Shown here in pieces: positions 35,478 through 38,537 of a DNA stretch of 38,537 bases. Within the stretch, counting starts at the first letter, position 1, and each line of letters opens with the position of its first letter. The stretch covers positions 1 to 38,537 of the forward strand of contig NZ_JAHVDV010000040.1 of assembly GCF_051486985.1 (NCBI RefSeq). Direction: 5' to 3'. The DNA comes from CBFFRJ01 sp051486985 (lineage in GTDB: Bacteria; Pseudomonadota; Gammaproteobacteria; Enterobacterales; Enterobacteriaceae). A model generated the notes under the pieces. It ran no database searches. It worked only from the letters and a program-made list of their open reading frames with translations, and was not told the DNA's origin. Made by a program: the position numbers and the translations under genes.

Positions 35478-37573
35478 TGAAAAAATCCTTTGTCATCAGT
35501 GTGCTGGCGCTGGGGATTAGCGCCGCCTGCCACGCAGAAAGTTACCCGGCACCCATTGGCCCGTCGCAGTCTGACTTCGGTGGGGTGGGTCTGCTGCAAA
35601 CCCCCACGGCGCGTATGGCCCGGGAAGGGGAGATCAGTCTCAACTATCGCGATAACGATCAGTATCGCTATTACTCCGGCTCAATACAGCTTTTCCCGTG
35701 GCTTGAAACCACGCTGCGTTACACCGATGTGCGTACCCGTCGCTACAGCAGTGTGGATGCCTTCTCTGGCGACCAGTCCTATAAAGATAAGGCCTTCGAT
35801 CTGAAATTACGCCTGTGGGAAGAGGGGTACTGGATGCCGCAGGTTGCCGTAGGCGCACGTGATATCGGCGGAACGGGGCTGTTTGATGGCGAATATGTGG
35901 TGGCAAACAAGGCCTGGGGGCCGTTCGACTTCTCCCTTGGCCTGGGATGGGGCTATCTCGGTACGGCCGGGAATATCAAAAACCCCCTCTGTTCGTATGA
36001 AGAGAAATATTGCTACCGCGATAACAGTTATAACCAGGCAGGCTCGGTGGATGCCAGCCAGATGTTCCACGGTCCCGCGTCGCTGTTTGGCGGGGTAGAG
36101 TACCAGACACCCTGGCAGCCCCTGCGGCTTAAGCTGGAATATGAAGGCAACAACTATCAGCAGGACTTTGCCGGTAGCCTGCCGCAAAAGAGCAAGTTTA
36201 ACGTCGGTGCCATTTACCGGGTGGCGGATTGGGCTGACGTCAATCTCAGCTATGAACGTGGTAACACCTGGATGTTTGGCTTCACGTTACGCAATAACTT
36301 CAATGACCTGCGTCCCGCCTACAATGATAACGCCCGACCGCAGTACCGCCCGCAACCGCAGGATGCCATCATTCAGCACTCTGTTGTCGCCAATCAGCTG
36401 ACCTTGCTGAAATACAATGCGGGTCTGGCCGATCCGAAAATTCAGGTGAAAGGCGATACGTTGTACGTGACGGGCGAGCAGGTAAAATACCGCAACTCGC
36501 AGGAAGGTATCGAACGCGCTAATCGCATCGTGATGAACGACCTGCCGGAAGGTATTCGCACCATTCGGGTGACGGAAAACCGCCTTAACCTGCCGCAGGT
36601 GACCACCGAGACGGACGTTGCCAGTCTGCAGCGCCATCTGGAGGGGGAGCCGCTGGGGCAGGAGACGACGCTGGTGCAAAAACGCGTCACCCCGATAGTG
36701 CCGGAATCTACCGAGCAGGGCTGGTATATCGAAAAGTCGAGCTTTGATTTCCATATCGACCCGGTGCTCAATCAGTCGATTGGTGGCCCGGAAGGGTTCT
36801 ATATGTATCAGCTTGGGGTGATGGCGACCGCCGACTGGTGGCTCACCGATCACCTGCTGACGACCGGCAGTCTGTTCGCTAACCTTGATAACAACTACGA
36901 CAAATTCAACTACACCAACCCACCGAAGGATTCACAACTGCCGCGTGTGCGTACCCGCGTACGTGAATATGTGCAGAACGATGTGTATGTGAATAACCTG
37001 CAGGCCAACTACTTCCAGTATCTGGATAATAATTTCTATGGCCAGGTGTACGCCGGCTATCTGGAAACCATGTACGGCGGCGCGGGGGCTGAGGTGCTCT
37101 GGCGTCCGGTGGACAGCAACTGGGCGTTTGGTGTGGATGCCAACTACGTGAAGCAGCGTGACTGGCGCAGCGCGCAGGATCTCATGAAATTCACCGATTA
37201 CAGCGTGAAGACCGGGCACTTAACGGCCTACTGGACGCCACCGTTTGCCCAGGATGTGCTGATCAAAGCCAGCGTTGGGCAGTATCTGGCGGGTGATAAG
37301 GGCGGCACACTGGAGGTGGCGAAACACTTCGACAGCGGTGTGGTGGTGGGAGCCTATGCCACTATCACCAACGTTTCGCCGGATGAGTATGGTGAAGGGG
37401 ACTTTACCAAAGGCGTATATGTCTCCATTCCGTTGGATCTCTTCTCCACCGGCGCGACCCGCAGTCGTGCGGCCGTTGGCTGGACGCCACTGACGCGTGA
37501 TGGCGGGCAGCAGCTGGGACGTAAATTCGATCTTTATGGGATTACCAGCGATAAGAGTATGAATTTCAGGTAA
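35477..37573 (+). CDS. yjbH: YjbH family outer-membrane protein
   Basis: Protein of 698 residues, the same length as E. coli YjbH (GfcD-like). Signal peptide MKKSFVISVLALGISAACHA, then a mature protein rich in alternating aromatic/polar strands, typical of a beta-barrel (SLNYRDNDQYRYYSGSIQLF near the N terminus, GATRSRAAVGWTPLTRDGG near the C terminus). It is predicted to sit in the outer membrane as part of the polysaccharide export system. It is the last gene of the operon. No clear terminator follows; a repeat array starts 14 bp after the stop. Confidence 0.95.
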   Translation: MKKSFVISVLALGISAACHAESYPAPIGPSQSDFGGVGLLQTPTARMAREGEISLNYRDNDQYRYYSGSIQLFPWLETTLRYTDVRTRRYSSVDAFSGDQSYKDKAFDLKLRLWEEGYWMPQVAVGARDIGGTGLFDGEYVVANKAWGPFDFSLGLGWGYLGTAGNIKNPLCSYEEKYCYRDNSYNQAGSVDASQMFHGPASLFGGVEYQTPWQPLRLKLEYEGNNYQQDFAGSLPQKSKFNVGAIYRVADWADVNLSYERGNTWMFGFTLRNNFNDLRPAYNDNARPQYRPQPQDAIIQHSVVANQLTLLKYNAGLADPKIQVKGDTLYVTGEQVKYRNSQEGIERANRIVMNDLPEGIRTIRVTENRLNLPQVTTETDVASLQRHLEGEPLGQETTLVQKRVTPIVPESTEQGWYIEKSSFDFHIDPVLNQSIGGPEGFYMYQLGVMATADWWLTDHLLTTGSLFANLDNNYDKFNYTNPPKDSQLPRVRTRVREYVQNDVYVNNLQANYFQYLDNNFYGQVYAGYLETMYGGAGAEVLWRPVDSNWAFGVDANYVKQRDWRSAQDLMKFTDYSVKTGHLTAYWTPPFAQDVLIKASVGQYLAGDKGGTLEVAKHFDSGVVVGAYATITNVSPDEYGEGDFTKGVYVSIPLDLFSTGATRSRAAVGWTPLTRDGGQQLGRKFDLYGITSDKSMNFR

Positions 37574-37587
37574 TTTGGCGTTCGCGT

Positions 37588-37810
37588 CCCCTCACCCTGG
37601 CCCTCTCCCCAGAGAGACGAGGGGAGCGATGGAGCCGCTTTCCCCCCTCACCCTGGCCCTCTTTCCAAAGGGGCGAGGGGATCGATCGAGCCGCTTTCCC
37701 CCTCACCCTGGCCCTCTCCCCAAAGGGGCGAGGGGAGCGATCGAGCCGCTTTCCCCCTCACCCTGGCCCTCTCCCCAAAGAGACGAGGGGAGCGATGGAG
37801 CCTGCTAAAA
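37588..37810. repeat. array A: four tandem 55-56 bp palindromic units
   Basis: Units start at 37588, 37644, 37699 and 37754. Each reads CCCCTCACCCTGGCCCTCTC, then a short palindrome (AAAGGGGCGAGGGG or AGAGACGAGGGG), then AGCGATGGAGCCGCTTT. The last unit passes into GAGCCTGCTAAAAGGTGTGG and TTTTCTCCCTCTTTC, a tail shared with array B. Short open frames across it are artefacts. Confidence 0.93.
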
Positions 37811-37848
37811 GGTGTGGACTTTTCTCCCTCTTTCTTTTAATTGAAGTG

Positions 37849-37903
37849 CCCTCACTAATATTACGTTTTACAGCGATAACATTGCGTCATGGGAATAAAA
37901 CAG
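37849..37903 (-). repeat. 55-bp dispersed repeat, second copy
   Basis: The minus strand (CTGTTTTATTC...TGTTATCGCTGTAAAACGTAA...) is about 85% identical to 10302-10356. As there, it is followed in the same orientation by the GGGGAGAGGGCCAGGGTGAG-type repeat. Confidence 0.75.
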
Positions 37904-37927
37904 TCACCGCGATGACAGGGTCCGGCT

Positions 37928-38167
37928 GAAAATCGACGACGCGTATCCGCAAGGCCGGGGCGCCGCGCAGGGATGCGCGGCGAGGGCGGCTTTACAGGGA
38001 GGTTTCCTCCGCCCGTCCCCGACAAGCCTGAAGGATTAAGCGTCGTGGACCGCGAAGCGGCGATTTTCGTGGCCGGGAGCCCGGGTCGCCAGGGTGGTGG
38101 CGGTGAACCACCCTGGCACGTTCACGGGTTCTGGCGTGACAGAGAAGCAAGAAACATAAGGTGAACG
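37928..38167. ncRNA. GC-rich multi-hairpin element, possible phage C4-type antisense RNA relative
   Basis: Nested pairings: GAAAATCG (37928) with CGATTTTC (38061), the latter preceded by a CCGC-GAA-GCGG hairpin; ACGACGC (37936) with GCGTCGT (38040); CGGGG (37956) with CCCCG (38017); inside these CGCCGCGC / GCGCGGCG (37961-37982) and GGGCGG / CCGCCC (37984-38014). A second block has a perfect 10-bp hairpin GCCAGGGTGG / CCACCCTGGC (38088-38117) and CGTTCAC / GTGAACG (38119-38167). The coherent nesting suggests a folded RNA or DNA. Its look recalls the C4/isrK antisense RNAs of P1- and P4-like phages, but that is from memory and unverified. The coding strand is unknown. Confidence 0.4.
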
Positions 38168-38192
38168 GAATGACCACAAGAGCCGCATGTTT

Positions 38193-38357
38193 CCCCTCAC
38201 CCTGGCCCTCTCCCCAAAGGGGCGAGGGGAGCGATGGAGCCGCTTTTCCCCTCACCCTGACCCTCTCCCCAGAGAGGCGAGGGGAGCGATGGAGCCGCTT
38301 TTCCCCTCACCCTGACCCTCTCCCCAGAGAGACGAGGGAAGCGATCGAGCCTGCTAA
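38193..38357. repeat. array B: three tandem 55-bp palindromic units
   Basis: Units start at 38193, 38248 and 38303, have the same consensus as array A, and end with the same tail (GAGCCTGCTAAAAAGCGTGG, then TTTTTTCTCCCTCTCCCTTT). Confidence 0.93.
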
Positions 38358-38394
38358 AAAGCGTGGTTTTTTCTCCCTCTCCCTTTCAGGGAGA

Positions 38395-38429
38395 GATACC
38401 GTCTTGCGGTTCAGGCCGCAAGCGGTATC
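38395..38429. repeat. 35-bp palindrome at the transposase 3' end
   Basis: GATACCG-T-CTTGCGG (38395-38409) pairs perfectly, apart from the single T, with CCGCAAG-CGGTATC (38416-38429). The transposase stop codon lies in its loop. It may be a terminator or the subterminal inverted repeat of the insertion sequence. Confidence 0.7.
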
Positions 38430-38537
38430 TCAGCGTCGAATATGCGACCCGATTTCACTACGCCATAAGCCAGTTGCAACAGCTTTCTCATTCCCGCGCA
38501 GACCTGCTCTTTCCCTGATTTTCCTCGTTCAGCCAGC
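38411..38537 (-). CDS. IS110-family transposase, C-terminal fragment (runs off window)
   Basis: The last 41 codons of a minus-strand gene are visible: LAERGKSGKEQVCAGMRKLL, QLAYGVVKSGRIFDAEIPLA, A, stop. The pattern G-K-x-K-x-x-V-C-A-x-M-R-K-L-L-x-x-A-Y-G-V-x-K-S-G is typical of the C-terminal end of IS110/IS116/IS902-type transposases. These use a DEDD catalytic domain and a C-terminal serine. The rest lies beyond the window, so completeness cannot be judged. The gene abuts repeat array B; IS110-family elements often insert at REP-like palindromes. Confidence 0.75.
   Translation of the reverse strand, partial: LAERGKSGKEQVCAGMRKLLQLAYGVVKSGRIFDAEIPLAA

Noticed and set aside
37973..38164. 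63-codon open frame in the multi-hairpin element
   Set aside because: Its sequence follows the hairpins (perfect inverted repeats within the frame) and it has no ribosome binding site; a structural element explains it better.
37588..38357. CRISPR array in the 55-bp repeats
   Set aside because: The repeats are directly adjacent, without unique spacers, and their sequence is a palindromic intergenic family. No cas genes are present.

Overview
The window is chromosomal DNA from a member of the Enterobacteriaceae, probably from the Enterobacter/Lelliottia/Leclercia side of the family. Nearly every core gene is close in length and sequence to its Escherichia coli K-12 counterpart. The order rrn - yjaA - metA - aceBAK - iclR - metH - yjbB - rluF - yjbD - lysC - pgi - yjbEFGH is that of the E. 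coli 90-91 minute region. Two ERIC elements and several CCCTCACC/GGTGAGGG palindromic arrays also fit this group. yjaB, arpA and pepE, which lie here in E. coli, are absent. The species cannot be named from this window.

Layout. 1-3103: end of an rRNA operon (23S, an abnormal 5S, terminator), with five ambiguous bases in the 23S. 3153-11281: yjaA, metA with tandem MetJ boxes, the glyoxylate-shunt operon aceB-aceA-aceK with its IclR operator, and the repressor gene iclR on the opposite strand. A four-copy 119-bp repeat array separates aceA from aceK. 11475-15158: metH. 15551-19453: an accessory insertion with a serine permease gene, an L-serine dehydratase gene, a convergent XRE regulator gene and an orphan small membrane-protein gene. 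19620-23196: yjbB, a decayed toxin-antitoxin module, rluF and yjbD. 23296-29664: a second accessory block with panS, the sigma-54 activator gene rtcR, and a divergent RNA-repair operon (slipin - rtcB - nucleotidyltransferase). That operon is preceded by a sigma-54 promoter and a structured, tRNA-like leader. 29705-33279: lysC with its lysine riboswitch, and pgi divergent from it. 33794-37573: the yjbEFGH exopolysaccharide operon. 37588-38537: two 55-bp repeat arrays around a multi-hairpin element, then the C-terminal end of an IS110-family transposase that runs off the window.

How the parts work together. AceB and AceA form the glyoxylate bypass, AceK diverts isocitrate into it by phosphorylating isocitrate dehydrogenase, and IclR represses the operon. 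MetA and MetH are the first and last enzymes of methionine synthesis, and LysC feeds aspartate into lysine synthesis. The accessory serine pair imports and deaminates serine. The RtcR/RtcB block is an inducible RNA-repair system: a CARF-domain activator, an RNA ligase, a slipin and a predicted nucleotidyltransferase.

Most noteworthy features: the tRNA-like leader of the RNA-repair operon; the aceA-aceK repeat array, whose outer inverted repeat contains the aceK ribosome binding site; the toxin-antitoxin remnant broken by three in-frame TAA codons; and the multi-hairpin element between twin repeat arrays near the right end.
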